From contig JAXMMT010000037.1 of the NCBI GenBank assembly GCA_034399355.1, positions 80,785 through 144,784 of the forward strand: a DNA stretch of 64,000 nucleotides. Reading direction: 5' to 3'. The translations under genes and the position numbers were made by a program. Source of the stretch: UBA2279 sp034399355 (lineage in GTDB: Bacteria > Actinomycetota > Coriobacteriia > Anaerosomatales > Anaerosomataceae). Positions 24,631 to 37,906 of this stretch are shown piece by piece; the stretch's first letter is position 1; each line of letters starts with the position of its first letter. Below the pieces are notes generated by a model, which had not been told where the DNA came from, did no database searches, and worked only from the letters and a program-made list of their open reading frames with translations.

Positions 24631-25926
24631 ATGGCCCTCGTCAAACCCTTCAGAGCCGTCATGTTCCGGCACGACGAGACCGACATCAGTCGACTCACCG
24701 CGCCGCCCTACGACGTCATCAACGCCGAGCAGCGCGAAACGCTCCTTGCGATGGATCCGCACAACATCGTCGCACTCGAGCTACCTGAAGGTCCGCTCGA
24801 CCCAAGCGCCCCGGGCAACCGATACGAGATCGGCGCTGCACGCTGGGCCGAGTGGCGTGAGCAAGACATCCTGGTGGAGGATCTCGCACCAGCCATATAC
24901 GTCCTCGAGCAGTCCTGGGAGCACGATGGCCGACACGTCCGCCGTCGAGCTCTGGTCGGAGCCGTCGAACTCCATCCGTTCTCGGACAGGGTCATCCTGC
25001 CTCACGAACGCACGCTGCCGAAGGCGCTCGACGACCGTCTCCGCATGACACGCGCATGTGCCGCGAACCTCAGCCAAGTCTTCGGGCTCTTCACTGATCC
25101 CGCGGGCGAGACCGACCTCGTGTTCGAGAACGCCATGCGCTCCGAGCCGATCAGCCAGGCAACGGATGCAGAGGGTGTATTCAGCCGCATGTGGGCCATT
25201 CATGACACGGACGTCCAGAACCAGATCCGCACCTTCATGGAGCACAAGCAGCTCTTCATCGCCGACGGACATCACCGCTACACGACCGCTCTCGCCTATC
25301 GCGACGAGCGCCGCGCCGAGGCATCTGTCGCAGGCATCACACATGCCGAGACGCCCGCCTACGACTTCGTCATGATGGCGCTCGTCAACATGGACGACCC
25401 CGACCTCATCGTACTTCCGACGCACCGCGTGGCGCGTGCCGAGGGCGAGTTCGATGCCACCGCGTTCTGGACCGCACTCGGCGAGTCCTTCGACGTCACC
25501 GAACTCTCTGCTGGCCATCCGTCCGCGGTGTTGGCAAATGCCACGCGGACGACCTTCATCGTGAAGACCGACGACGGCACGACCCGCACAGTCTCGCTCA
25601 AAGAGGATGTCGATCCCGTGAAGGCCATCGCCACCGGCCACAAGGACAACTGGAAGAACATCGATGTCGCAGTGCTGCAGGAGCTGGTACTCAAACCACT
25701 GCTGCGCATTCACCCTGACGAACCGGCCACGCTCGAGCGCCTGTCGTTCATCAAGAACGCTCATGATGCGCTGAAGGTCCCAAATGGCGATGTGGCGTTC
25801 GTGGTCAACGCAACCCGCATGGACCAGCTCCGCGCGGTCGCCCTGGACGGCGACACGATGCCGCAGAAGTCGACGTACTTCTACCCGAAACTGCTATCCG
25901 GACTCCTTATGAAGTCGCTCGCTTGA
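24631..25926 (+). CDS. DUF1015 family protein
   Basis: A 431-residue soluble protein of the DUF1015 family (MALVKPFRAV, then LTAPPYDVINAEQRE, ALVGAVELHPFSDRVILPHE and FIADGHHRYTTALAYRDERR). The family is common in bacteria and archaea; members are annotated only as conserved proteins, with no proven reaction. The start ATG has AAAGGA 5 nt upstream, chosen over a 20-residue longer opening. It does not share a coupled start with azlD. Confidence 0.92.
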   Translation: MALVKPFRAVMFRHDETDISRLTAPPYDVINAEQRETLLAMDPHNIVALELPEGPLDPSAPGNRYEIGAARWAEWREQDILVEDLAPAIYVLEQSWEHDGRHVRRRALVGAVELHPFSDRVILPHERTLPKALDDRLRMTRACAANLSQVFGLFTDPAGETDLVFENAMRSEPISQATDAEGVFSRMWAIHDTDVQNQIRTFMEHKQLFIADGHHRYTTALAYRDERRAEASVAGITHAETPAYDFVMMALVNMDDPDLIVLPTHRVARAEGEFDATAFWTALGESFDVTELSAGHPSAVLANATRTTFIVKTDDGTTRTVSLKEDVDPVKAIATGHKDNWKNIDVAVLQELVLKPLLRIHPDEPATLERLSFIKNAHDALKVPNGDVAFVVNATRMDQLRAVALDGDTMPQKSTYFYPKLLSGLLMKSLA

Positions 25927-25957
25927 CAGCAACATGCCCGAGAAGCACAGACGCGCG

Positions 25958-26200
25958 TCAGGACAGTCGCGGACCGTGTGTGAGGAAGAACGCGCAGAAG
26001 GTACACTGCTCCTTGGCGGCGGCGCTCCGGTCTACGAAGGGGTCGAAGATGAGGGCGGGGTCACTGGTGACGAGATTGGTCTCCCGGTAGCACTTGCCCA
26101 CCATGCACGAGGCGGGACACTGCTCCTTGGGGTCTTTGGCGTGCAAGCACTCCGCCATCATCTCATCGTCGCACCCGCGAAGCGTCCAGCATGCCGCCAC
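25958..26200 (-). CDS. Small cysteine-rich protein of unknown function
   Basis: Not recognised. The 80-residue product begins at GTG 26200 with AGGAGG 5 nt upstream, better supported than longer openings that run to 26329. Eight cysteines are at residues 4, 10, 18, 28, 32, 37, 66 and 69, in patterns C-x5-C, C-x3-C-x4-C and C-x2-C, which suggests metal or iron-sulfur binding. It is divergent from the flavoprotein at 26371, so the two could share a redox role; that is inference. Confidence 0.65.
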   Translation of the reverse strand: MAACWTLRGCDDEMMAECLHAKDPKEQCPASCMVGKCYRETNLVTSDPALIFDPFVDRSAAAKEQCTFCAFFLTHGPRLS

Positions 26201-26370
26201 GTCGTCCTCCTGCACCTTCACCGTCGTCACAGCCTTGTATTGTAGCGCCTCGGCCCGGAACACACGAGCTGTGTACTGACTGACAGGACATGGTGAGGTC
26301 ATCGGCGAAACTAGTAGAGACCGAACCACATAGTGCGCAGCACAGATTAACGAACGGAAGGATCAAGCCC

Positions 26371-27468
26371 GTGCGCGATGTCTCGTCTGTCCCCAAGTAC
26401 GACCACTACCGCACAATCATCGTTGGCGCCGGTCCCGCAGGAATCCTCGCGGCGTATCATGCCGTAACAGCGGGACCGACACTTCTCGTTGAAGCCGCTC
26501 CTATGCCCCGCTACAAGGGCTGCGGCGGGATGCTGCACACGCACACCAGGAGGGCGCTGGCCGAGTATGCCCCCATTCCTGATGACATCGTCCTGAATCC
26601 GCGCACGGTCCTCTTCCGCTTTCATGACTGGGACCGCAAGGTCAAGAAGATCACGACGCTGGAACTTCTCAATGTTGACCGCGCACTGTTCGATGAATGG
26701 CTCCTGGGCATCCTGCCACCCTCGGTGGATCTCGCCGCTCCCTGCGAGGTGCGCACGCTTGAACAGGATGCCGAGAAGGTCACCGTCATACTGCGCACGG
26801 GCAAGGGCGACATCACCCTGACATGTGACAACCTCATCGGCGCTGACGGAGGACGTTCGAAGGTGCGCCGTGATCTCGGCGTCCCCAACACCGCGCAGTA
26901 TGTCACTCTGCAAGACTTCGTTCACCTTGACGGGCCCATCGAACCCTATTTCGACTGCATCTACATCCGCGGAATCGGCCATGAATACGCTTACACCTAC
27001 GTGGTGCCGAAGGGCGATGTCGCGGACATCGGTTGCGTCTACTACCCGCACAGCAAGCAGCCCTGGCACATGCAAGATGAGATCGTCCGAATCCTTCGAG
27101 ATGCGATGCCCGCGCTTGGGGAGACCGTGACGCGTCAAGCATGCACAGCCCTGTATGTTCGCTCCATCGAAGACGTGGTGGCCGGCGAGGGAAGGGTACT
27201 GCTCGCGGGCGAAGCGGGTGGTTTCATCTCCCCGACCTCAGGCGAAGGTATCTCGTACGCAGTGAACACCGGCCACCTCGCGGGATGCGCTGTCGCCGAG
27301 AATGACTCACGGCACGCCGTGGCGGCGTATCGCAGGGCTACGGCCGGCATTCGGGAGAACATCGGCCGCAAGTTCCGCTGGCTACCGATGATGGAGTCAA
27401 GCGCCGGCAAGTATGTCGCAGGATTCGTACCACGACCTATCGTGAGCAGGATCACACACGGGTTGTGA
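26371..27468 (+). CDS. FAD-dependent oxidoreductase, geranylgeranyl reductase-like
   Basis: A 365-residue flavoprotein with the FAD-binding GAGPAGILAAYHA near residue 20, the second motif GADGGRSKVRRDLG and the third LLAGEAGGFISPTSGEGISY. This layout matches the geranylgeranyl reductase/squalene-epoxidase-like group that reduces isoprenoid chains or oxidises lipids. An actual substrate cannot be named. GTG at 26371 has AAGGA 8 nt upstream. It converges on dcd with a 2-nt gap. Confidence 0.85.
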   Translation: MRDVSSVPKYDHYRTIIVGAGPAGILAAYHAVTAGPTLLVEAAPMPRYKGCGGMLHTHTRRALAEYAPIPDDIVLNPRTVLFRFHDWDRKVKKITTLELLNVDRALFDEWLLGILPPSVDLAAPCEVRTLEQDAEKVTVILRTGKGDITLTCDNLIGADGGRSKVRRDLGVPNTAQYVTLQDFVHLDGPIEPYFDCIYIRGIGHEYAYTYVVPKGDVADIGCVYYPHSKQPWHMQDEIVRILRDAMPALGETVTRQACTALYVRSIEDVVAGEGRVLLAGEAGGFISPTSGEGISYAVNTGHLAGCAVAENDSRHAVAAYRRATAGIRENIGRKFRWLPMMESSAGKYVAGFVPRPIVSRITHGL

Positions 27469-27470
27469 GC

Positions 27471-28037
27471 CTAGCGCGACCGCTCAAGATGCGACTTGCT
27501 CGGCGTCGGCTCGACCTGACCCTGGTAACGTGACCCGAGACCTGGCGTTCCGTAGGGACGGTCGACTGACGTCGTCATCTGCATGAACGAAATCTGGCCG
27601 ATTGCCGTACCGGGCGTTAGCACTATCGGTAGGTTCGCAACATTGCTCAATTCGAGCGTGAGTGTTCCGTCCCAGCCTGGGTCCACATATCCTGCCGTGG
27701 AGTGTATGAGCAGACCAAGCCTACCTAGGGAGGACTTGCCCTCAAGGCGTGCCACGATGTCGTCAGGGAGCGCCACGCGTTCGATTGTCGCCCCCAAGAC
27801 GAACTCCCCGGGGTGCAGAACGAATGGCTCCTCCGGGCTTGCCCGCACAAGCTCCATCAGGCCACTTTGCTCCATAGACGGATCGATGTAGGGGTACCGC
27901 GAGTTCCGGAAGACCTGGAACTTATTATCCAAATGCAAGTCTACGCTCGAAGGCTGGATGTCATCAGGATCGAACGGGTCGATCCTGATGCGACCGGCCA
28001 ACAGCTGCTCTTTGATGCTGTGATCGGAAAGTACCAT
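27471..28037 (-). CDS. dcd: dCTP deaminase, bifunctional dUMP-forming type
   Basis: Turns dCTP into dUMP for thymidylate synthesis. The 188 residues include EGKSSLGRLGLLIHSTAGYV, DPGWDGTLTLELSNVANLPI and the C-terminal GSRYQGQVEPTPSKS. The HSTAGY-D block and this C-terminal end match the mycobacterial bifunctional dCTP deaminase/dUTPase rather than the E. coli enzyme. It starts 12 nt after nrdJ and is almost surely in its transcript, linking deoxynucleotide reduction and dUMP supply. Confidence 0.94.
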   Translation of the reverse strand: MVLSDHSIKEQLLAGRIRIDPFDPDDIQPSSVDLHLDNKFQVFRNSRYPYIDPSMEQSGLMELVRASPEEPFVLHPGEFVLGATIERVALPDDIVARLEGKSSLGRLGLLIHSTAGYVDPGWDGTLTLELSNVANLPIVLTPGTAIGQISFMQMTTSVDRPYGTPGLGSRYQGQVEPTPSKSHLERSR

Positions 28038-28049
28038 CAGCCCACGCCC

Positions 28050-30323
28050 CTACGCGCACTTGCTGTAGCCGCACGCACGGCAGACCGTGCAACCGGACTC
28101 GTGCTCCAGAGAACCTCCGCATTCGGGACACGCCCCGGCGAGATTGTCGAGCTGATCCCCGTTCCTCGAGACGACGGTGCTTGCGTGGCCGGTCTCCACC
28201 CACTCGAGATAGTGCTCCATGGCGATGCCGACCGCATCCGCGCACGAGAGGACCTTGCCGCCCTTCGCCCATGCAGGGCTCGGGCAGCGAATGCCCCTCA
28301 AGTGCTTGAGGATGGCTTGAGGATCGACACCTGCGCGCAGCGAAACGGAGATCATCCGGGACAGCGCCTCCGACTGCGACGAAGCACACCCACCTGACTT
28401 GCCCATCTGAGTGAAGACCTCACACAAGCCCTGCTCATCCGAGTTGATCGTGATATAGAGATTGCCACACCCGGTCTGGATCTTCTCGGTACGGCCGAGC
28501 GTGATACTAGGGCGTGGCCGCGGCTCGATCTCCCCGTGACGCACCATGTCCGCACGGGGCTGTGAGCTCTTGCCCGTCGTCAACACCTGGCCCTCTTTGG
28601 AGCCATCGCGATAGATGGTGACACCCTTGACGCCTAGCTCATGCGCCAGGTCGTAGACCTCGCGCACATCCTCGGGAGTGGCGTCGTTGGCGAAGTTGAC
28701 GGTCTTCGAGACCGCGTTGTCGGTGTACTTCTGGAAAGCAGCCTGCATGCGGATGTGCCACGCTGGTTCGATGTCATGCGCCGTGACGAACACTGCACGC
28801 ACATCCCCGGGCACGGCGTCGATATCATGCACACTGCCGTGCTCTGCGATCAGGCCCATCAACTCGCGGCTGTAGAAGCCCTGTTTGACAGCCACGTCCT
28901 CGAACAGCGGATTTACCTCGATTAGGCGGTCATTGTCCATGACCGTGCGAACGTAGCTCACCGCGAACAGGGGTTCGATACCTGAGCTGCAGTTCGCAAG
29001 GATCGAGAGCGTGCCAGTCGGAGCGATGGTCGTGACCGTCGCATTGCGCAGCTGGGCACCTTCGGGAGTGTCGTAGATCGAGCCCTCGAAGTTCGGGAAC
29101 ACACCACGCGTACCAGCAAGCTTCACGGACGCAGCCCGAGCCTCCGCCTCGATGAAGCCCATAACCTTCTCACCGAGGCCAACCGCCTCCTCGCTGTCGT
29201 AGGGAATGCCCATCGTGATGAGCATGTCCGCCCAACCCATGACGCCCAGGCCGATCTTGCGGTTCCCCCGAGCGAGTTCTCTGATCTTCTCGAGCGGATA
29301 CTCATTGACATCGATGACGTTGTCCAGGAAGTGAACGCCGCGATGCACGACATCGGCAAATCGATCCCAGTCCACGTCCGGACCGTTGTCGGTATAGCGT
29401 ACGAACCGGGACAGGTTGACCGACCCAAGGTTACACGCCTCATAGGGAAGCAGAGGCTGTTCGCCACACGGGTTGGTCGACTCGATCTCGCCGAGCCGCG
29501 GTGTCGGATTGTCGCGGTTCATCCGGTCGATGAAGATGATACCGGGGTCCCCCGTCGCCCATGCCATGTCGATGATGAGCTCATAGACTTCGCGTGCGTC
29601 CAACTCACCGCCAACCTCTTTCGTCCGGGGGTTGTAAAGCGCGTAGCTGCTCCCCGACTGCACGGCGTCCATGAACTCCTCGGTAATCGCCACCGAGATA
29701 TTGAAGTTCGAGAAATCTCCGTCTTCCTTGCACTTGATGAAGCTGAGGATATCGGGGTGGTCGACCCGCAGAACGCCCATGTTGGCGCCACGCCGGGTAC
29801 CCCCTTGCTTCACCGCTTCAGTCGCTTGGTTGAAGACCCGCATGAATGACACGGGGCCCGAGGAAACACCCTGGGTCGAGCGCACTTGATCGCCAGTCGG
29901 ACGCAGACGCGAGAACGAGAACCCGGTGCCTCCACCCGACTTGTGGATGAGTGCGGTGTCCCGCACCGCCCCAAAGATCGAGTCCATGGAGTCGTCGACC
30001 GGAAGCACGAAGCAAGCAGACAACTGCTGGAGTTCGCGCCCGGCGTTCATGAGTGTCGGCGAGTTCGGGAGGAACTCGAGCGACGTCATGAGGTCATAGA
30101 AGGCACGCGCGGTCTCTGCGACCGCAGCCTCATCCGCCCCGTAATGCAGCTCAGCCGACGCGATATTCTCGGCCACCCGCCGGAACATGTCCGACGGTTC
30201 CTCGATGGCATTCCCGTCCTCGTCCTTCATCAGGTAACGCTTTCGCAGCACGGTGAGGCTGTTAGGAGACAGCGTTTCGTTGATCGTCTTCAAATAGGCA
30301 GCGGTCTCGTTCAGGTCAGCCAT
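28050..30323 (-). CDS. nrdJ: Adenosylcobalamin-dependent ribonucleotide reductase (class II)
   Basis: Makes deoxyribonucleotides from ribonucleotides, with or without oxygen, using coenzyme B12. The 757 residues show FLPNSPTLMNAGRELQQLSACF near residue 90 with the first redox Cys, the radical site region ESTNPCGEQPLLPYEACNLGS near residue 290, PTGTLSILANCSSGIEPLF near 430, and a C-terminal zinc-ribbon (CPECGG, then CTVCRACGYSKC). No small subunit gene is present, as expected for class II. The promoter carries two NrdR-type boxes. Confidence 0.96.
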   Translation of the reverse strand: MADLNETAAYLKTINETLSPNSLTVLRKRYLMKDEDGNAIEEPSDMFRRVAENIASAELHYGADEAAVAETARAFYDLMTSLEFLPNSPTLMNAGRELQQLSACFVLPVDDSMDSIFGAVRDTALIHKSGGGTGFSFSRLRPTGDQVRSTQGVSSGPVSFMRVFNQATEAVKQGGTRRGANMGVLRVDHPDILSFIKCKEDGDFSNFNISVAITEEFMDAVQSGSSYALYNPRTKEVGGELDAREVYELIIDMAWATGDPGIIFIDRMNRDNPTPRLGEIESTNPCGEQPLLPYEACNLGSVNLSRFVRYTDNGPDVDWDRFADVVHRGVHFLDNVIDVNEYPLEKIRELARGNRKIGLGVMGWADMLITMGIPYDSEEAVGLGEKVMGFIEAEARAASVKLAGTRGVFPNFEGSIYDTPEGAQLRNATVTTIAPTGTLSILANCSSGIEPLFAVSYVRTVMDNDRLIEVNPLFEDVAVKQGFYSRELMGLIAEHGSVHDIDAVPGDVRAVFVTAHDIEPAWHIRMQAAFQKYTDNAVSKTVNFANDATPEDVREVYDLAHELGVKGVTIYRDGSKEGQVLTTGKSSQPRADMVRHGEIEPRPRPSITLGRTEKIQTGCGNLYITINSDEQGLCEVFTQMGKSGGCASSQSEALSRMISVSLRAGVDPQAILKHLRGIRCPSPAWAKGGKVLSCADAVGIAMEHYLEWVETGHASTVVSRNGDQLDNLAGACPECGGSLEHESGCTVCRACGYSKCA

Positions 30324-30393
30324 CAGTGCCCTCCCAGCAGCGTAGATTTGTCGGTCTCAAGCGCGAGTGGCGCGGCTCCTCCGGTACGCCACG

Positions 30394-30445
30394 CCACAAC
30401 ATATTGCGCCTTCCCAGTCTAAGCGTGGCACATCTAGTGCGTCAA
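30394..30445 (-). promoter_or_regulatory. nrdJ-dcd promoter with two tandem NrdR boxes
   Basis: -35 TTGACG (30440-30445), 18-bp spacer, -10 TAGACT (30416-30421). Box 1 at 30427-30442 (minus: ACGCACTAGATGTGCC) lies between -35 and -10. Box 2 at 30394-30409 (minus: GCGCAATATGTTGTGG) lies at the transcription start and is close to the NrdR consensus ACACAATATNTTGTGT. Centres are 33 bp apart, about three helix turns, the usual spacing of NrdR box pairs. Confidence 0.75.
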
Positions 30446-30521
30446 TCCGCCTAGGGACGAACGGCGCGCGTACCCCGCCGTACGGCGCCTCCCGGGGGTG
30501 TGAATGCTCCCTAAACGCAGA

Positions 30522-30553
30522 CGAGCGCCGCCCGTGTCGACGGACGGCGCTCG
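30522..30553 (-). terminator. Rho-independent terminator after the NifU-like gene
   Basis: Stem AGCGCCG / CGGCGCT extended by CCGT/ACGG with a short loop, 23 nt past the stop, followed on the minus strand by GTCTGCGTTT. It separates this gene from the nrdJ promoter. Confidence 0.65.
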
Positions 30554-30575
30554 GACTGATCAAGAACGAGTACCC

Positions 30576-30794
30576 CTAGACGGACTCGACGCGCTCCACC
30601 TCAGGAATCTCCTGCTTCAGAATGCGCTCCACACCGTTCGACAGCGTCAACTGTGACATTGGGCAACCAGCGCAGGCACCCACCAGGCGCACCTTCACAA
30701 CGCCGCCCTCAACATCGACCAGCTCGACGTCGCCACCATCGGCCTGAAGGGCCGGGCGGATCTTGTCGAGTACCTCCTGGACGCGCTCTTTCAC
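30576..30794 (-). CDS. NifU C-terminal-domain protein (Fe-S cluster carrier)
   Basis: A 72-residue stand-alone NifU-like domain (Nfu type) that carries and hands over iron-sulfur clusters. Sequence blocks IRPALQADGGDVELVDVEGG and the cluster-binding motif GACAGCPMS (CxxC) are present. Start GTG at 30794 has GGAGG 6 nt upstream. Clients cannot be named from context; it stands alone between the rRNA operon and nrdJ. Confidence 0.93.
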   Translation of the reverse strand: MKERVQEVLDKIRPALQADGGDVELVDVEGGVVKVRLVGACAGCPMSQLTLSNGVERILKQEIPEVERVESV

Positions 30795-30890
30795 GATGCG
30801 CCTCCTTCCTGACTCACTCGTTCGCCGGAAGCGAACGGCGGATACACCTCATGGCAGACCACCAGATGATAGCACTGCTCATACCATGCC

Positions 30891-30916
30891 AACCGAGGGC
30901 CCTGAAGCCCCGGCTC
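30891..30916 (-). terminator. Possible terminator hairpin of the rRNA operon
   Basis: About 9 bp of pairing with one bulge (AGCCG-GGGC with GCCC-T-CGGTT), 13 nt past the 5S flanking repeat. No T-run follows, so the call is weak. Confidence 0.3.
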
Positions 30917-30928
30917 GAGAAACGCCAG

Positions 30929-31070
30929 AGCCGTTGGATGTGTTCAGCGGCGTCCTACTCTCCCACGGCCTACGCCGCAGTACCATCGGCGCTGGAGGGC
31001 TTAACTTCCGAGTTCGGAATGGGATCGGGTGTACCCCCTCCGCCAAAACCACTGAACACATCCAACGGCT
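30929..31070 (-). repeat. 18-bp inverted repeat enclosing 5S rRNA (processing stem)
   Basis: AGCCGTTGGATGTGTTCA at 30929-30946 is matched by its exact reverse complement at 31053-31070, the two ends of the 5S gene. In RNA they form a stem that would be cut to free 5S rRNA. Confidence 0.85.
30943..31056 (-). rRNA. rrf: 5S ribosomal RNA
   Basis: The minus strand reads the conserved core CCGAACTCGGAAGTTAAG and GGGAGAGTAGGACGCCGC, with complementary ends. Exact ends are uncertain by several bases because the terminal stem is extended. It is third in the 16S-23S-5S operon. Confidence 0.95.
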
Positions 31071-31125
31071 CTCGTCGTTGGATAGTCGTTCTCACGATAT
31101 CCAATTCTCAAGTGGCACTCCTGGT

Positions 31126-31165
31126 GCGTTTCGCACCCTGAGAGCTGTATAGCGATCACGAGAAT
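31126..31165 (-). repeat. 3' arm of the 23S rRNA processing stem
   Basis: This 40-nt segment is almost fully complementary to 34192-34231 before 23S (shared core GCGTTTCGCACC, then AGCTGTATAGCG). Together they enclose 23S rRNA in a long RNase III type stem. Confidence 0.8.
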
Positions 31166-31174
31166 GTTGAATAG

Positions 31175-34176
<3,002 letters not shown>

Positions 34177-34191
34177 TATGTACTATTCGCG

Positions 34192-34231
34192 ATTCTCGTT
34201 CACGCTATACAGCTTTCAAGGTGCGAAACGC
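34192..34231 (-). repeat. 5' arm of the 23S rRNA processing stem
   Basis: Complementary over 40 nt to 31126-31165 downstream of 23S with only a few mismatches. See that entry. Confidence 0.8.
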
Positions 34232-34260
34232 GCCCCTGGAGGGCGCGCGGAAGGCCTGAG

Positions 34261-34283
34261 CCCTCAAAACCGGATACTGTGAT
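34261..34283 (-). repeat. 3' arm of the 16S rRNA processing stem
   Basis: Pairs over 23 nt with the leader segment 36096-36118, with a few mismatches (shared ATCACAGTATCC). Together they flank 16S rRNA. Confidence 0.8.
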
Positions 34284-34391
34284 CCACGCTTACGCGTGAC
34301 GAGGAAACCAGATCGACGTTTGGCTCTAGGGCCCCAGGAGACAAGTCTCAACCGGGACACCACCGATCCGAGGACCGGCGCCAAAACTCCC

Positions 34392-35910
<1,519 letters not shown>

Positions 35911-36131
35911 AGATGTCACAGGGCAAGCCCTGTGTTCTGCAAGAGAATCGGACCTGGAAGATCCGGAGTGATCCACCTGCACCGGTAAGGAGGCCGGTGT
36001 GGTTTGGATCGTACGTTCGCATCGGATTGGCCTGTTGACTGGCCCTCTCGATACGACGGGTTTATGTGGTCTGTTGTACAGACCTTACTGGCTTCATCAC
36101 AGTATCCAGTTTTCAAGGTTCAGGCGCAGCG
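35911..36131 (-). other. rRNA operon leader with boxA-like element and 16S stem arm
   Basis: About 220 nt from the probable start near 36131 to the 16S 5' end. Minus-strand segment CCTTGAAAACTGGATACTG at 36100-36118 resembles the boxA antitermination element of Gram-positive rRNA leaders and is also the 5' arm of the 16S processing stem (36096-36118). No gene is visible in it. Confidence 0.65.
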
Positions 36132-36138
36132 AGGGGAT

Positions 36139-36167
36139 ACGTTACGTGTCTTCCGTCTCGCTGTCAA
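36139..36167 (-). promoter_or_regulatory. rRNA operon promoter
   Basis: Consensus -35 TTGACA (36162-36167), 17-bp spacer, -10 TAACGT (36139-36144). An A-rich GGAAAAAG stretch just upstream could act as an UP element. It lies between the tyrS terminator and the leader. Confidence 0.75.
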
Positions 36168-36233
36168 CGGCTTTTTCCGACCTTCTTCAACGCGTTCTTC
36201 GCGATCTGGATCCGACACATTCAATCGGGCATT

Positions 36234-36266
36234 AAAAACGCCCCCGGATCTGCATCTCGGAGGCGT
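36234..36266 (-). terminator. Rho-independent terminator between tyrS and the rRNA promoter
   Basis: Stem ACGCCTCCG / CGGGGGCGT with an 11-nt loop, then TTTTT on the minus strand. It lies about 215 nt past the tyrS stop; the 36267-36479 stretch before it holds no gene. It insulates the rRNA promoter from tyrS transcription. Confidence 0.8.
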
Positions 36267-36479
36267 CAGGCGGGTTCACGGCCGCCATCTCTAGATGGCC
36301 CGTTACCCTATCCGATTGACCCCGTCGACATGCGTTTTCTTCAAGACCGCGCTCCACTCGTCGAAACGCTCGGAAGCAGCTTGAATACTCTACCACTCGC
36401 CCTGTGCCTGCGCAAGCACATCGAAGACCTGTCGCGGCAGATTGTTCGCTCCCTCGTTACGGGAAGGCAAAACTGCCGC

Positions 36480-37685
36480 TCAGGCGCGCCTCGGGCGGGC
36501 AAAACGACGCTTTCCGACCTGCAGCACACGGCCGTCGACGGCGCTTCCGGGCACGTCGTAGACTCCGGTATCGACCGCATCGCCTTCGATGCGCACAGCG
36601 CCCTGATCGATCATGCGTCTTCCTTCTGAGTTCGAGGCAACAAGACCGAGTGCTGCAAGGAGTGCCGGCAGGTGCACCGTGTCCGCAAGCTCGATCTCGA
36701 CCTCCGGCACGTCCTCGGGAAGATCGTGCTGCTTGAACACACGATCGAATGCCACTTCGGCCATCGTCGCATTCTCCGCGGAGTGATAGAGCGCCACCAT
36801 CTCGCGCGCTAGTCTGCGCTTGATCACGTTGGGGTGTAGTGACCCGTCAGCAAGACCCGACTCGGTACCGTCGATCTCGTCCACCGGAAGCGCGGTGCAG
36901 AGCCGATAGTACTTGACCATCAGCTCATCCGGTATCGACATCACCTTCCCGAACATGTCGTCAGGCGCGTCGGTCAGCCCGATGTAGTTGCCATAGCTCT
37001 TGCTCATCTTCTGGACGCCGTCGCTGCCTTCGAGCAGGGGCAGCGTCAGACAAACCTGCGGTTCAAGACCCATCTTCCCCATCAGTTCACGTCCCGCGAG
37101 GAGGTTGAACAGCTGGTCCGTACCTCCGAGCTCGACATCGGCCCTGATGGCGACGGAATCGTAGGCCTGAGCCACGGGGTAGAGGAGTTCGTGCAACGAG
37201 ATGCCGATACCGTCCCGGTACCGTTTCGCGAAATCATCGCGCTCGAGGATACGAGCGACAGTAAAGCGACTTGTCAATCGAAGAATCTCCTCGAAGCCGA
37301 GCGGCCCGAGCCATTCCGAGTTCCTCCGCATCTCGGTGTGGTCGGGATCGAGGATCTTGTACGCCTGCTCTATATATGTGGCAGCATTCACTTCAATCTG
37401 CTCGGGCGTGAGGGGCGGGCGGGTAGCGCTGCGACCCGACGGATCACCGATAAGCGCGGTGAAATCCCCGATGATCAGAATCGCGCGGTGACCGAGGTCC
37501 TGGAACTGTCGCAGCTTGCGCAGCGGGACGGCATGGCCAAGATGGAGGTCGGGCGCGGTGGGATCGACACCGAGCTTGATGTTGAGTGGACGCCCCGTCT
37601 CAAGCTTCTTGATGAGGTCCTCTGCTGGCACCAGGTCTGCGATGCCGCTCCTGATTACGCGAAGCTGCTCGGCTGAGCTTGCCAC
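36480..37685 (-). CDS. tyrS: Tyrosine-tRNA ligase
   Basis: Charges tRNA-Tyr. The 401 residues hold the class I HIGH-like DLHLGHAVPLRK near residue 47, the tyrosine site GGTDQLFNLLAGRELM, KMSKS as QKMSKSYGNYI and a C-terminal S4 RNA-binding domain (LGLVASNSEGRRMIDQGAVR). The gap between HIGH and KMSKS and the PTAPDLHLGH form match the TyrZ-like branch. Start set at GTG 37685 with AGGAGG upstream at 11-nt spacing; GTG 37712, nine codons earlier, is the alternative. No T-box precedes it. Confidence 0.96.
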   Translation of the reverse strand: MASSAEQLRVIRSGIADLVPAEDLIKKLETGRPLNIKLGVDPTAPDLHLGHAVPLRKLRQFQDLGHRAILIIGDFTALIGDPSGRSATRPPLTPEQIEVNAATYIEQAYKILDPDHTEMRRNSEWLGPLGFEEILRLTSRFTVARILERDDFAKRYRDGIGISLHELLYPVAQAYDSVAIRADVELGGTDQLFNLLAGRELMGKMGLEPQVCLTLPLLEGSDGVQKMSKSYGNYIGLTDAPDDMFGKVMSIPDELMVKYYRLCTALPVDEIDGTESGLADGSLHPNVIKRRLAREMVALYHSAENATMAEVAFDRVFKQHDLPEDVPEVEIELADTVHLPALLAALGLVASNSEGRRMIDQGAVRIEGDAVDTGVYDVPGSAVDGRVLQVGKRRFARPRRA

Positions 37686-37906
37686 GTAGGGTCGTACCTC
37701 CTCCTCGCACACCCGCCCGGCGCATCTAGCCTGTTACCGAACCGTGACCGCCACGCAGGTGTTTTGCTCATCGTTTGCAGGTCATACTAGCACGAAGAAC
37801 GGCACCGTCCTCGGCCATCAGGTACAGTATCTCAGGGAACGTGAGCCGTTTCTTGCCGAGGAGAACCCGCTCAAGCCGCGTTGCAGAGAACGGGCACCAG
37901 ATACGT

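Noticed and set aside
24781..25764. 327-codon minus-strand open frame opposite the DUF1015 gene
   Set aside because: The plus strand matches a known family throughout; the antisense frame has no recognisable domain and is a GC-rich shadow.
30324..30393. Possible cobalamin riboswitch before the B12-dependent nrdJ
   Set aside because: The leader is only about 85 nt after the predicted start and lacks the B12-box and the long conserved core. Regulation by NrdR boxes explains the region better.
37686..37906. T-box or other riboswitch upstream of tyrS or the first PBP
   Set aside because: No T-box sequence (GGTGGTACCGCG) and too little space upstream of tyrS; nothing conserved seen before the PBP.
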